The notes under the pieces are model-generated. The model was not told the DNA's origin. It did not search any database and saw nothing but the letters and a program-made list of their open reading frames with translations. DNA of 42,959 bases, from assembly GCA_001829495.1 (NCBI GenBank), contig MIBJ01000031.1, positions 1 to 42,959 of the forward strand. Direction: 5' to 3'. The position numbers and the translations under genes are program-made. This DNA comes from Spirochaetes bacterium RBG_16_49_21. Lineage in GTDB: Bacteria > Spirochaetota > UBA4802 > UBA5550. This document shows positions 15,191 through 23,477 of this stretch, piece after piece (position 1 is the first letter of the stretch; the number at the start of each line of letters is the position of its first letter).

Positions 15191-16915
15191 TCATTTGTCG
15201 CATGATGCCATAGGCGCTTGGACGTACGCCTTGTTCTGCGCGTCATAGGTGCCGGGCGTTATCCCAATCTTTTCAAGCTCCTTTTTAATGATCCGCTGCG
15301 TTTCGGTTTTCGGGAATTCTTTGACTATTTTCACATACCGCGGAACCGCGAATTTAGCAAGGTTTTCTTTCAGGAATCCGACAAGATCCGCCTCGTTCAG
15401 GGAATGACCTTCCACCACCGATATGCACGCCATGATCTCGTCCTCTGCCAGGTCCGACGGCACTGCGTACACCGCGGCCTCCACCACCGATGGGTGCTTC
15501 TGGATCGCGTGCTCAACCTCGTACGCCGACACGTTCTCACCCTTGATGCGCATGAACTCGGCGTTGCGGCCGACGAAGTAAAGGTATCCCTTGCTGTCGC
15601 GCCTCACCAGGTCGCCGGTGTATATCCAGCCGTTCCGAACCTTATTGCTGGAGGCTTTTTCATTTTTAAAATACTCCACCGACTTCCGTTCGCCCTTCGA
15701 TTCGAAGATGAGCTCGCCCGGGGTTCCGACCAGAACGTCATTCCCGTCCCGGTCGACCAGACGGTAGACCACGCCGGGGCTCGGCTTGCCGATGGAGCCT
15801 ACCGGTGCATTCCTCAGGTTCATGATGCTCTTGCCGCCGCCGTCAACTGCGCCGTAGCCCTCGTATATCGTGATCCCGAACCGTTTTTCGAATTTTTCCC
15901 AGTCGTCCGCCGGGCATGCTGCAGAAAAGGTGAAGCGGACCCTGTTGTCCCTGTCGTTCTCGTTGGGCGGCTGCTTCATGAGGATCGGGATCATGGCTCC
16001 GATGGTATTGAAGGCAGTGACATTGTATTTTCGTATATCGTCCCAGAAGCGGCTCGCGGAGAATTTTTTAGCGAGCGCCACCTGCGCGCCCCGGTGCAGC
16101 CCCAGGGTCACGCAGAGCCAGAGCGCGTTGCCGTGGAAAAGGGGAAGACAGGTGTACAGGATGTCCGACTTTTTATACAATGTATACGAAGGGATCGACA
16201 GAAACTTTACCGAGCTTTTGCCGTACCGGTACATGACGCCTTTGGGCAGCCCGGTGGTCCCGGAGGTGTACAGTATGAAGCATATATCCTCCTTATTGTA
16301 GCCGCCCGCAGGCTTTTTCGGCGAATGGCCGTATGCGGAGGAGAGGGCGTGCCTTCCCCTGATAAGCGGCGATGATCCGGTCCCGTCCGTCCTGTTCACG
16401 ATCACATGCTTTATTTTTTCAATCCGGTCAGCGATTTTGTCATACACGTCCTGAAATTCCTCGTCGATGACGAGGAACTCAGCGTCGCTGTGGTTCAATA
16501 TGTAGAGGAGGCTGTCTCCGCGCAGGGACGTGTTAGTGGGGATCGAATACATGCCGATTTTCTGCGAGCCGATGTATACGTCCAGGTATTGGGGGCAATT
16601 TCCCATCATGATGGCAACTCCCTTACCCCTGCCGCCGCCCAGAGACAGGAGGAAGTTGGCTATCCGGTTCGCGTTTTCGTCCATCTGCCTGAAGGTGAAT
16701 TCCTTATCCTCGAAGAAAAGAAATACGCGATCTCCATATATGCGGGCTTTCTCCTCGACAAGCTCGGCCCATGACATATCCTCGGCGATTTCCTTTGTTT
16801 TTTTCATGCTCTGAAAATTCGTCTTAAGCGTACCGCGGCGCTTCTCATCGAGCATGAATCTGAGCAGGCCCCTGGTCATCAAAAAAGCGTTTCTTATGTT
16901 TGCAAATAGGTACAT
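15191..16915 (-). CDS. AMP-forming acyl-CoA synthetase (FadD/FATP type)
   Basis: 574 residues of the adenylate-forming ligase family. It has the phosphate loop LYTSGTTGLPKG (215-226), the A5-type GYGAVDGGGKS, and the TGDL/RIKGEN hinge region (GWIYTGDLVRRDSKGYLYFV, then RNAEFMRIKGENVS). The C-domain ends with the PKTETQRIIKKEL lysine motif. The N-terminal LLRFMLDEKRRGTL and the general pattern resemble very-long-chain or bile-acid/steroid-type synthetases (FATP/FadD6-like) rather than enteric FadD. It activates a carboxylic acid to its CoA thioester at the cost of ATP, the entry step for the block. AAGGA lies six bases before ATG 16915. It is followed 22 bases later by the large acyl-CoA dehydrogenase gene. 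Confidence 0.93.
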   Translation of the reverse strand: MYLFANIRNAFLMTRGLLRFMLDEKRRGTLKTNFQSMKKTKEIAEDMSWAELVEEKARIYGDRVFLFFEDKEFTFRQMDENANRIANFLLSLGGGRGKGVAIMMGNCPQYLDVYIGSQKIGMYSIPTNTSLRGDSLLYILNHSDAEFLVIDEEFQDVYDKIADRIEKIKHVIVNRTDGTGSSPLIRGRHALSSAYGHSPKKPAGGYNKEDICFILYTSGTTGLPKGVMYRYGKSSVKFLSIPSYTLYKKSDILYTCLPLFHGNALWLCVTLGLHRGAQVALAKKFSASRFWDDIRKYNVTAFNTIGAMIPILMKQPPNENDRDNRVRFTFSAACPADDWEKFEKRFGITIYEGYGAVDGGGKSIMNLRNAPVGSIGKPSPGVVYRLVDRDGNDVLVGTPGELIFESKGERKSVEYFKNEKASSNKVRNGWIYTGDLVRRDSKGYLYFVGRNAEFMRIKGENVSAYEVEHAIQKHPSVVEAAVYAVPSDLAEDEIMACISVVEGHSLNEADLVGFLKENLAKFAVPRYVKIVKEFPKTETQRIIKKELEKIGITPGTYDAQNKAYVQAPMASCDK

Positions 16916-16960
16916 GAGGTTTCCTTCATTTATTTTTTACATCTGATTCCGCCCACACCG

Positions 16961-16987
16961 GTAGGGAACGGTCGCGACGTTCCCTAC
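16961..16987 (-). repeat. Hairpin at the thiolase stop codon
   Basis: A 10-bp perfect stem (GTAGGGAACG against CGTTCCCTAC) with a 7-base loop begins in the thiolase stop codon and lies in the 68-base gap before the synthetase gene. There is no T-run after it on the minus strand, so it is not a standard terminator. It may stabilise or separate the upstream message, or be one copy of a dispersed palindromic element. Confidence 0.6.
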
Positions 16988-18387
16988 AAACATGTCGCCT
17001 CCAGTATATGGATGCACATGGCTGCCTCCTCCTGGCCCAGGGCGCCGCCTCCGTTCTCAGCCAAGGCGATGCGCGCTCCCCGAACCTGGCGGCCGCCCGC
17101 CTTTCCCCTGAGCTGTGTCGCGAGTTCATGGATCTGGGCGATCCCGGACGCACCGATGGGGTGACCGCGGGATTCAAGGCCTCCGCTTGTGTTTATGGGG
17201 ATTGTGCCGCCGATCTTCGTCGCTCCGGTCTGGGCGAAAATCCCGCCTTCGCCTGCGGGACAGAATCCGAGGGCCTCAGCCTGGTGAAGCTCGCCAAAGG
17301 CGGTGGCGTCATGTACCTCGGCGCAATTCACGTCCCCGGGCCCGAGGCCTGCCTTTTCGTATGCTATTTTACTGAGACGCTCGCCGATATCGATATCATC
17401 GAAGCTCCGCTCCCTGCCGGACCCGAGCACCGACGCCCTGACCTTCACGGCCTGGGAAGCGAGCCCCCGGCGTTTCATGGTTTGTTCGTCGCATAGTACC
17501 GCGGATGCGGCTCCGTCGCCGATGGGTGCGCACATGGCCCTGGTAAGAGGCCAGGTCACCATGCGGTCGGCAAGCACCTGTTCCGGCGTGACGGTGAAAT
17601 TATACTGTGCATTGGGGTTCAGCGAGGAGTGGAAGTGGTTCTTGGATGCGATTGCGGCAAGCTGTTCGGGCGTGCTCCCGTATTTTTTCATGTGCTGCCG
17701 GGCAGCGAACCCGTATACGTCCATGAAGGGGGAATGGTCTCCGGTAAAGAGTCCGCGCATTTTTTTTACCGTATCGGATCCGATATAGTCGCACATCCGC
17801 TGATACACTCTATATATATCTTTATATTCATTGATCCTCTGTCTGATCGACTTTCGTTTCTTCTTATTGCTTTTCCCGCGGTTCGCAAGATGAGCATATT
17901 TTTTTATATGCTCTCGCATCTGTCTTTTATCTTCATCATTCATGCCGTAAACGGAAATGTCGGCTATGATAGTGGCGATATTCTCTATATCCAGTCCGCC
18001 GAGAAAACCGGCGAATACGGCAAATTTATTCGGATGATGCAGTTTTTCCACGCCCACGGCCATGGTTATATCATAGAGTCCGCTGGTGACCCCGAGCCAG
18101 GCGTGGTGAAAGGCGGTGGATCCGCCCGCGCAGGCGTTTTCTACATTGGTAATGGGAATCGCCTCAATCCCCAGGGGCCGCAAAGCCACCTGGCCTCTGA
18201 TGCTGTCCTGGCCTTTTGAATATCCCCATCCTGAATTGGCAAACCAGAGGGCCTGGATGTCCTTTTTATCCAGCCCCGCCTCCTCGATGCAGGGAAGCGC
18301 CGTTTCCGCAGTGAGGTCTTTAATGCTTTTATCAAGATACCTGCCGAATTTGATTGTATGAATCCCGACGATGTAAACATCTCTCAT
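16984..18387 (-). CDS. Thiolase-family protein (SCP2/acetyl-CoA acetyltransferase type) with basic insert
   Basis: 467 residues; the thiolase fold is clear. Catalytic Cys86 lies in NVENACAGGSTAF, His359 in EVHDATAFGELHQAEA (the SCP2-type HDxF position), and His409 in GGLESRGHPIGASG; the end has AENGGGALGQEEAAMC. Family members are about 390 residues long; the excess is a Lys/Arg-rich segment at about 150-215 (ANRGKSNKKKRKSIRQR). It would cleave a 3-ketoacyl-CoA, the last step of the block. ATG 18387 follows GGAG by seven bases. It is first of the minus-strand run and faces the AraC gene across a 224-base divergent region. Confidence 0.92.
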   Translation of the reverse strand: MRDVYIVGIHTIKFGRYLDKSIKDLTAETALPCIEEAGLDKKDIQALWFANSGWGYSKGQDSIRGQVALRPLGIEAIPITNVENACAGGSTAFHHAWLGVTSGLYDITMAVGVEKLHHPNKFAVFAGFLGGLDIENIATIIADISVYGMNDEDKRQMREHIKKYAHLANRGKSNKKKRKSIRQRINEYKDIYRVYQRMCDYIGSDTVKKMRGLFTGDHSPFMDVYGFAARQHMKKYGSTPEQLAAIASKNHFHSSLNPNAQYNFTVTPEQVLADRMVTWPLTRAMCAPIGDGAASAVLCDEQTMKRRGLASQAVKVRASVLGSGRERSFDDIDIGERLSKIAYEKAGLGPGDVNCAEVHDATAFGELHQAEALGFCPAGEGGIFAQTGATKIGGTIPINTSGGLESRGHPIGASGIAQIHELATQLRGKAGGRQVRGARIALAENGGGALGQEEAAMCIHILEATCL

Positions 18388-18611
18388 TTCATATCTCCGT
18401 TAGATTGGAATCATCATCAATAAAAATGAGGTCAAATTTTGAAGTATTATACGAGTATATTAGAAATCTGTCTTTCACATAATTAAGATTTATAAAAAAA
18501 ACTTCAAAGTGTATAAGGTTTTTATTCGGTGCCGGTATTGAAAAAAATTATCCTTGTAATTTTAGTGATGGAGTAAATTATGATGATCACCTTCTTCCTG
18601 TTTGAAAATCA

Positions 18612-20267
18612 ATGTTAAAAAGACGACATTCGATTCTGATTGCCGCGGTATTCTTGATATCAGCCTTCAATCGGTGCGGATCTTCCGATAAGCTGACGCA
18701 TCGTTCCATAAGCATGGCGGGAAAATGGAAAATAATCGAGACCTGGGGTAATGACCCGGCTGATCCCCGTTTTGACGATTCCAAGGCAGAGGATATACAG
18801 ATACCCGGAAGCTGGGATTATATCCTTAATAAAAATGAAGACCTTGCCGGAACGATATGGCTCAGGAAAAAGATAGTTATCGGAAGGGAATTCAGGGACC
18901 GCATGCTTGTCCTCTTCCTGGGGACAATAGCGCTGGCGGATGAAGCCTATATCAACGGCGTCTACATCGGCGGTACCGGCGTTATACCGGCGAAGGAAAA
19001 ACCGCTTGATTACGACTTTACCTTCTATAAGGAAAGAAGCTATCAATTCTCAGCGGCACTGGTGCATTGGGGCGGCGAGAATGTCATCGCGATAAAAATC
19101 TTCTCACATTACATCAACGGAATAAAGGATAATCCCGAGTTGCTGACCATTTCGGAGTGGGCTGAAAAGAGCCGGTATCAGGACTACCTGCCCTCTTTTA
19201 ATAATTTGAATCCGATAATCTTATCGGTGCTGTTGCTCCTTTTTCTCGGAATCGTCATAAAAGGGAGCGGAAGCAGAAACATCACCGTATATGCCCTTGT
19301 TTTCATCATGAGCGTTTTTGCCATCAACCTCCTGCTCCTGGGCCTGCCGCGATTCGAGAATAATCTGCACAGATTTAAATTATTTTACGGCATATATGCC
19401 TTTGTCGATTATATTCTGCTGTTGCTCATCCAGGAATTCTTCTCCATAAAAAACAGGGTCATTACGATGCTCTTCACCCTGCTTTTGGCCGCCGAATCCC
19501 TGTTCATCGTATATGCTCCGTCCACCGGATTTTTCATCTCGTATTGTGTTATCGCTGCCATAACCCTGGTAATAATCTACATCCTGTACGCGGTGGCGGT
19601 ATTCCTTATAGCACTGTACCGGGATCCCCGTCGGTACTGGTATCTCACTTTTGTCTCGGTTTTTATTTTGATCTCGGTTTCAAACATGCTCTACACCATC
19701 ATCACGCACCAGATGTACAAGATGTCGTATTCCTTCGCCCTGCGCCTGCCGGCAATTCTGCTCGGGGCCTTGTTTGTGTACCTGTTCGACCTGAAAAACG
19801 TCAAAAAGGAGCGGGACTCGCTGGCGCAGGCCCTGCTGAACAAGACCAAGCAGCTCAGGCGCGCGGAAGATAAACTGTCGAATCTCCCGATCAAGCCGGA
19901 GCCGCGGGACATCATACATAACCTGGTGGAATATCTCGACAACAACTTCAATCAAACCTACGACCGCAAAAAGCTGGCCGAGCGGTTCAGTCTCAACGAA
20001 GATTACATGGGCCAGCTATTCAAAAAAATGACGAATACGAACATCGCCAATTACATAAACATGAAGCGCATAGAAGCGGCGAAGCAGCTCCTCAGGGAGA
20101 CCGACAGCAAGGTCATTGATATCGCGTTCCACGTGGGATTCGACAATCTCACCTATTTTTACCGGAATTTCAAAAAGCATACCGGGTATTCGCCGATAGA
20201 ATATAAGCGCATGGTCAGGAAAAGCCTGCTCGCTTTTGAAGGAATAGCGGATGACGAGATTTATTGA
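18612..20267 (+). CDS. Membrane-bound AraC-family regulator with extracytoplasmic jelly-roll sensor
   Basis: 551 residues. The N-terminal hydrophobic anchor or signal is at 7-19. An extracytoplasmic domain at about 35-180 resembles the sugar-binding-like fold of beta-galactosidase/7TMR-DISM sensors (IPGSWDYI, TIWLRKKIVI, LFLGTIALADEAYINGVYIG). About seven transmembrane helices lie at 200-392, followed by a short helical linker. The AraC double helix-turn-helix is at 430-535 (LAERFSLNEDYMGQLFKKMT; then VIDIAFHVGFDNLTYFYRNF). It probably binds DNA while membrane-bound, in response to an outside ligand. It is divergent from the thiolase-led block, making that block a possible target, by position only. 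No ribosome site is evident before ATG 18612. The architecture is typical of spirochaetes. Confidence 0.9.
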   Translation: MLKRRHSILIAAVFLISAFNRCGSSDKLTHRSISMAGKWKIIETWGNDPADPRFDDSKAEDIQIPGSWDYILNKNEDLAGTIWLRKKIVIGREFRDRMLVLFLGTIALADEAYINGVYIGGTGVIPAKEKPLDYDFTFYKERSYQFSAALVHWGGENVIAIKIFSHYINGIKDNPELLTISEWAEKSRYQDYLPSFNNLNPIILSVLLLLFLGIVIKGSGSRNITVYALVFIMSVFAINLLLLGLPRFENNLHRFKLFYGIYAFVDYILLLLIQEFFSIKNRVITMLFTLLLAAESLFIVYAPSTGFFISYCVIAAITLVIIYILYAVAVFLIALYRDPRRYWYLTFVSVFILISVSNMLYTIITHQMYKMSYSFALRLPAILLGALFVYLFDLKNVKKERDSLAQALLNKTKQLRRAEDKLSNLPIKPEPRDIIHNLVEYLDNNFNQTYDRKKLAERFSLNEDYMGQLFKKMTNTNIANYINMKRIEAAKQLLRETDSKVIDIAFHVGFDNLTYFYRNFKKHTGYSPIEYKRMVRKSLLAFEGIADDEIY

Positions 20268-20334
20268 CCGCCGGCTGTTGAAATACTCTTATTGGGCATT
20301 ATATTATAGTATCAAAGGGTAAGTGCAATATCTT

Positions 20335-20433
20335 ATGAAAGCGGTGAAATTAATAGTGGTCTGCGTGCTCTGCATCGGCGCAATTACCGGCTTGGTATAC
20401 CTGATCAAATTCATCCTCGAACCTGTCAGATAA
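20335..20433 (+). CDS. Possible 32-residue single-span membrane peptide
   Basis: A small ORF absent from standard length cut-offs: MKAVKLIVVCVLCIGAITGL followed by VYLIKFILEPVR. It has a positively charged start, one hydrophobic helix of about 20 residues and a short tail, the look of a small membrane protein. It lies seven bases before the next gene and in the same direction. The ribosome site is weak (AAAGGG is about 15 bases upstream), so translation is unproven. Confidence 0.4.
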   Translation: MKAVKLIVVCVLCIGAITGLVYLIKFILEPVR

Positions 20434-20440
20434 AGAGGCA

Positions 20441-20716
20441 ATGCAGAGCAAACAAAAGTATGTACTGGTTGAATACCGGTGCGAGCTTTATCTTCCCGGA
20501 ATCTCCTATCGTCATAATTGGGCACAAATTGAGGGTAAAAATTTGCTCGTAGTGAAAAATACCGGCAAAGAATATCTCATCAATGAACTGGAAAAACTCC
20601 TGGGCAAAGGGCACCGGGATATTGAAATCACTAAAATGGCGGAACTGTCTCGTGCGCAATATCTGCGGTTAAAAGCTAAAGGAAAATGGCGCCAATCATA
20701 TAAAGATTTGATATGA
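20441..20716 (+). CDS. Small hypothetical protein, 91 residues
   Basis: Not recognised. The ATG follows AGAGG by three bases. The product is basic with alternating hydrophobic segments (YVLVEYRCELYLPG, NLLVVKNTGKEYLINELEKL), consistent with a small alpha-beta fold, and has no signal or membrane segment. It could form a two-gene unit with the 32-residue ORF upstream. Codon use resembles neighbours. A regulatory or toxin-antitoxin role cannot be claimed. Confidence 0.55.
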   Translation: MQSKQKYVLVEYRCELYLPGISYRHNWAQIEGKNLLVVKNTGKEYLINELEKLLGKGHRDIEITKMAELSRAQYLRLKAKGKWRQSYKDLI

Positions 20717-20864
20717 TCGGCAATCTTGACGATATAAAAAAATGAATTGACCTTTTCCATACTGCTGTCCGTAACAGTACGGATGAACCGGAATTCAATT
20801 GTAGGATAATCTGCCCCATGAGGCGCGGCCTGCGGTAACAGATAAAAAACGGAGCAACAGGTAA

Positions 20865-22379
20865 TTGAAAATACTATATAAAACAGCGTCAAAAAAAACA
20901 GAAAAACCATGGCGGGCAACACGGTTTGAGGGTGCGATTTTTAAACAAATCGAAAGTCTTTTGTTTGTTATTGAAAGCGAAAAATCAAAATACGAAAGGT
21001 TGAGCAGCAGCCGGAGCAAGAAAAAAACCGTCTCAAACAATGTGCACGAAAACCTGAAAAAACTCCAAAATGAGAATAAAATTCTTAAAAGCAGCATCGC
21101 GTTTCTTCAAAAGCAGACGGAAATTCTTCAGGCATTATTGGCGGGGATGCGGAAGAATTATCGGATTTCCGACAACATATCATCCGGTTTTTTCCCGGAT
21201 CACGACTATAACAAGTATTTATCCCGATTTGTAGATATCGATATCCAATATTCTCCGAGTATAGGCAAACTCAAGGAAATCGGGAAGCATATCAAAAAAT
21301 TTTTTCTTAATGACCGGCGCTGCACGTATATCTTTATCCATTGCAACGGCATTACGGAAGACCTGCAGAATCTGCTTTATATTAATGCCAGGAAAAATCA
21401 AACCGGTTTGGCAGATTTTCTTCTGGACCGGAGCAAGGTTTATCAATATAATCTTGAAGATCTAGACCTTCCGGAGAGAAAGCTGGGCCGGATCATAATC
21501 GGCAGGTATCCGTATGAATCCGGTGAAAAGGAGACGACCCTAAATAACCGGATAGAAACCGAAATCCTCATAACCAAACGACTTCTGGAAAAATATATCC
21601 TCGAGATTCAGAACAAGGAACTGGCGATCAAAGACGGATTGACCGGACTGTACTCGCGCAAATTTTTCATCGAGCGGTTCACGGAAGAATTTAACAGTAT
21701 GGATATGTTCTCAAAGCTTGACGAGTCCGAACTTAATTTGTTGAAGATAATAATAAAATCCGAGGGTATTGCTGCTCATATTTTACGGAATCATTACTTT
21801 GTTAAATATAAGACGAAGGATGAAGTCCTTTTTAATAGAGTTCTAAATAAACTCAGGTCCCTTAATATTATATCAACAAAAAGGATTAAATATCTGGGGG
21901 ATTTGGAAGACGGCTATTTTTTTGAAAACTCCAAAATGAGCTATAATTTGTATCTGGCCATTTTAGATCTCGACCGCTTCAAGAGTGTAAACGACAAATG
22001 GGGGGGACATTCGGTCGGGGACAAAATCTTACGGGAGTTTGCGAACATAATAAAAAAAAATATAAGGACCATGGATATTCCGGTGCGATACGGCGGTGAG
22101 GAATTTATCATCATATTCCCCAGAGCGATGAATTATTCCCGGATATTCAACGTGCTTGAAAAGATCCGTCATGATTGCGAGCATAAATTGACAGTTTCCT
22201 GGAATGGCAAAAAAAGAAATGTCACCGTATCGATCGGAGTAACGCAGTTGACTAAATTCGATAAGAATATTAATTATATCGTCAATCGGGCGGATGCCGC
22301 ATTGTATAAAGCAAAAAAGAAACGAAACAGGATCGTCCGGTGCATACAGGATAATAACGACGAGTTTCTCTACACATAA
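20865..22379 (+). CDS. Diguanylate cyclase with an insert inside the GGDEF domain
   Basis: 504 residues; makes c-di-GMP from GTP. N-terminal basic region and coiled coil (about 60-95), a GAF-like or unknown sensor domain (about 110-245), then GGDEF from 257 (IKDGLTGLYSRKFF) with metal-binding DLDRFKSVND (368-377), GGEEF at 410-414 and an intact RxxD inhibition site (Arg401-Asp404) exactly five residues before it. Between the first helix and the first strand there are about 85 extra residues (275-358) that look like a winged helix (VLFNRVLNKLRSLNIIS, then GDLEDGYFFE). The start is probably TTG 20865 after GGAG, because no ATG occurs until residue 95. No membrane segment, so cytoplasmic. Confidence 0.9.
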   Translation: MKILYKTASKKTEKPWRATRFEGAIFKQIESLLFVIESEKSKYERLSSSRSKKKTVSNNVHENLKKLQNENKILKSSIAFLQKQTEILQALLAGMRKNYRISDNISSGFFPDHDYNKYLSRFVDIDIQYSPSIGKLKEIGKHIKKFFLNDRRCTYIFIHCNGITEDLQNLLYINARKNQTGLADFLLDRSKVYQYNLEDLDLPERKLGRIIIGRYPYESGEKETTLNNRIETEILITKRLLEKYILEIQNKELAIKDGLTGLYSRKFFIERFTEEFNSMDMFSKLDESELNLLKIIIKSEGIAAHILRNHYFVKYKTKDEVLFNRVLNKLRSLNIISTKRIKYLGDLEDGYFFENSKMSYNLYLAILDLDRFKSVNDKWGGHSVGDKILREFANIIKKNIRTMDIPVRYGGEEFIIIFPRAMNYSRIFNVLEKIRHDCEHKLTVSWNGKKRNVTVSIGVTQLTKFDKNINYIVNRADAALYKAKKKRNRIVRCIQDNNDEFLYT

Positions 22380-22532
22380 TTTACCAAACTTGGGCGAATG
22401 CCCCCGTAAGTCCTGCTTTTAACATCTCCGACCCGACTCATTTTTTATTGCTGCTCAATTTTTTTTGAGAACTTTTTGAATATCTCGGATGTCAAAATAG
22501 TAAGCTTAAAAGAACCGCAGGAGGCAGGGATT

Positions 22533-23330
22533 ATGAAATACAAAACTATTTCCAGTATGTTACTTGTAATATCGATTATTTCCATGATCGGATTTGCTTC
22601 AATAGGAGAGTCGAATGTGGTGGACGTGCGGATCGTTTCCGATAAGGGGATAGAGTTTCCCCGGTATAGGACGTACCCGGGTGTCCGCCGGCCGGGCGCG
22701 TATTTCTACATGGAGGCGCTGAAGGGCGAGAAATACTCTATTGAAGTGAGGAATAGAAGCGATCGGCGCATCGGCGTGGTAATTGCAGTGGACGGCCGAA
22801 ACATCATCAGCGGCGGGAAATCGGATCTGAAAAACAACGAGCGCATGTATATTATCGAACCCTATGCAACGAATATCTTTGAGGGATGGCGGACCGGCAT
22901 GAATAGAACAAACAGGTTCTACTTCACCGAGCAGTCAAACTCATATGCGGAAAAGGTATTTTCCGATGCTTCCGCCATGGGAACCATTGCCCTTGCCGTT
23001 TACCGGGAAAAGCTTCCGGTAATAGCTCCCCTTACTCCATCGTACAATTCAGAATCAAAATCTCAAGCACCCCGGGGAAAACAGGGTTCCGGACAGTTTG
23101 AGGGTGAAAGCAGGGACGAACAGTCGGGTACCGGATTCGGAGAAACAACCTATTCTCCCAGCCGTGAAGTCCTTTTCGAGCCCGAGAATATAGCTGCCGG
23201 AAGGGTTGTATTGAAATATGAGTGGCGGACGGAGCTCTGCAAGAAGGGAATCATTGCCTGCGGACCGAAAAACAGGTTCTGGCCCGACGGCTGGGGCTTT
23301 GCCCCGATTCCCGGCGATTTCAGGGAATGA
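22533..23330 (+). CDS. Exported protein of a conserved uncharacterised family
   Basis: 265 residues from ATG 22533, behind GGAGG; an earlier TTG is rejected. A signal peptide is present (MLLVISIISMIGFASIGES). The mature part has a strongly patterned domain: YSIEVRNRSDRRIGVVIAVD, GRNIISGGKSDL, IIEPYATNIFEGWRT, NRFYFTEQSNSYAEKVFSD, SAMGTIALAVYRE. I recall similar proteins annotated as hypothetical in proteobacteria but cannot name the family. A Ser/Gly/Gln-rich linker follows, then a C-terminal piece with two cysteines and the end FWPDGWGFAPIPGDFRE. It is probably periplasmic or surface. A small ORF overlaps its stop. Confidence 0.75.
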   Translation: MKYKTISSMLLVISIISMIGFASIGESNVVDVRIVSDKGIEFPRYRTYPGVRRPGAYFYMEALKGEKYSIEVRNRSDRRIGVVIAVDGRNIISGGKSDLKNNERMYIIEPYATNIFEGWRTGMNRTNRFYFTEQSNSYAEKVFSDASAMGTIALAVYREKLPVIAPLTPSYNSESKSQAPRGKQGSGQFEGESRDEQSGTGFGETTYSPSREVLFEPENIAAGRVVLKYEWRTELCKKGIIACGPKNRFWPDGWGFAPIPGDFRE

Positions 23331-23458
23331 TGCTCATAGTGCACGGAACAGACATCAAAAGTCTTGACGAAATCAGACGGATATGCTATATATCTATTCA
23401 GCTTGAAGACGAGGATGATCATCCTCGCCTTCAAAAAAGAATAAATTTTGCGTGGTAA
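23327..23458 (+). CDS. Possible 43-residue ORF coupled to the exported protein
   Basis: ATG 23327 overlaps the previous stop (ATGA) in another frame and the ORF ends at 23458, 19 bases before the next gene. The product (MMLIVHGTDIKSLDEIRRIC and an acidic-basic tail) is not recognised. It contains the 18-base palindrome at 23410-23427, which suggests the DNA may be regulatory instead. Low confidence. Confidence 0.25.
   Translation: MMLIVHGTDIKSLDEIRRICYISIQLEDEDDHPRLQKRINFAW
23405..23432. repeat. 28-base inverted repeat with 18-base perfect palindrome core
   Basis: CGAGGATGATCATCCTCG at 23410-23427 is a perfect palindrome; with one mismatch the symmetry extends to GAAG and CTTC on the outside. 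It lies about 45 bases before the start of the next gene. There is no T-run on either side, and no loop, so it looks more like an operator for a dimeric regulator than a terminator. Confidence 0.55.
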
Positions 23459-23477
23459 GGAGGGGTAACAGGACACC

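Noticed and set aside
15169-15246. 26-residue N-terminal extension of the large acyl-CoA dehydrogenase
   Set aside because: It runs into the synthetase gene, is Arg-rich and unlike the family, and GGAGG is placed for the ATG at 15168.
15218-16375. 385-codon ORF antisense to the acyl-CoA synthetase
   Set aside because: Shadow frame over a gene with clear AMP-binding motifs; no recognisable domain.
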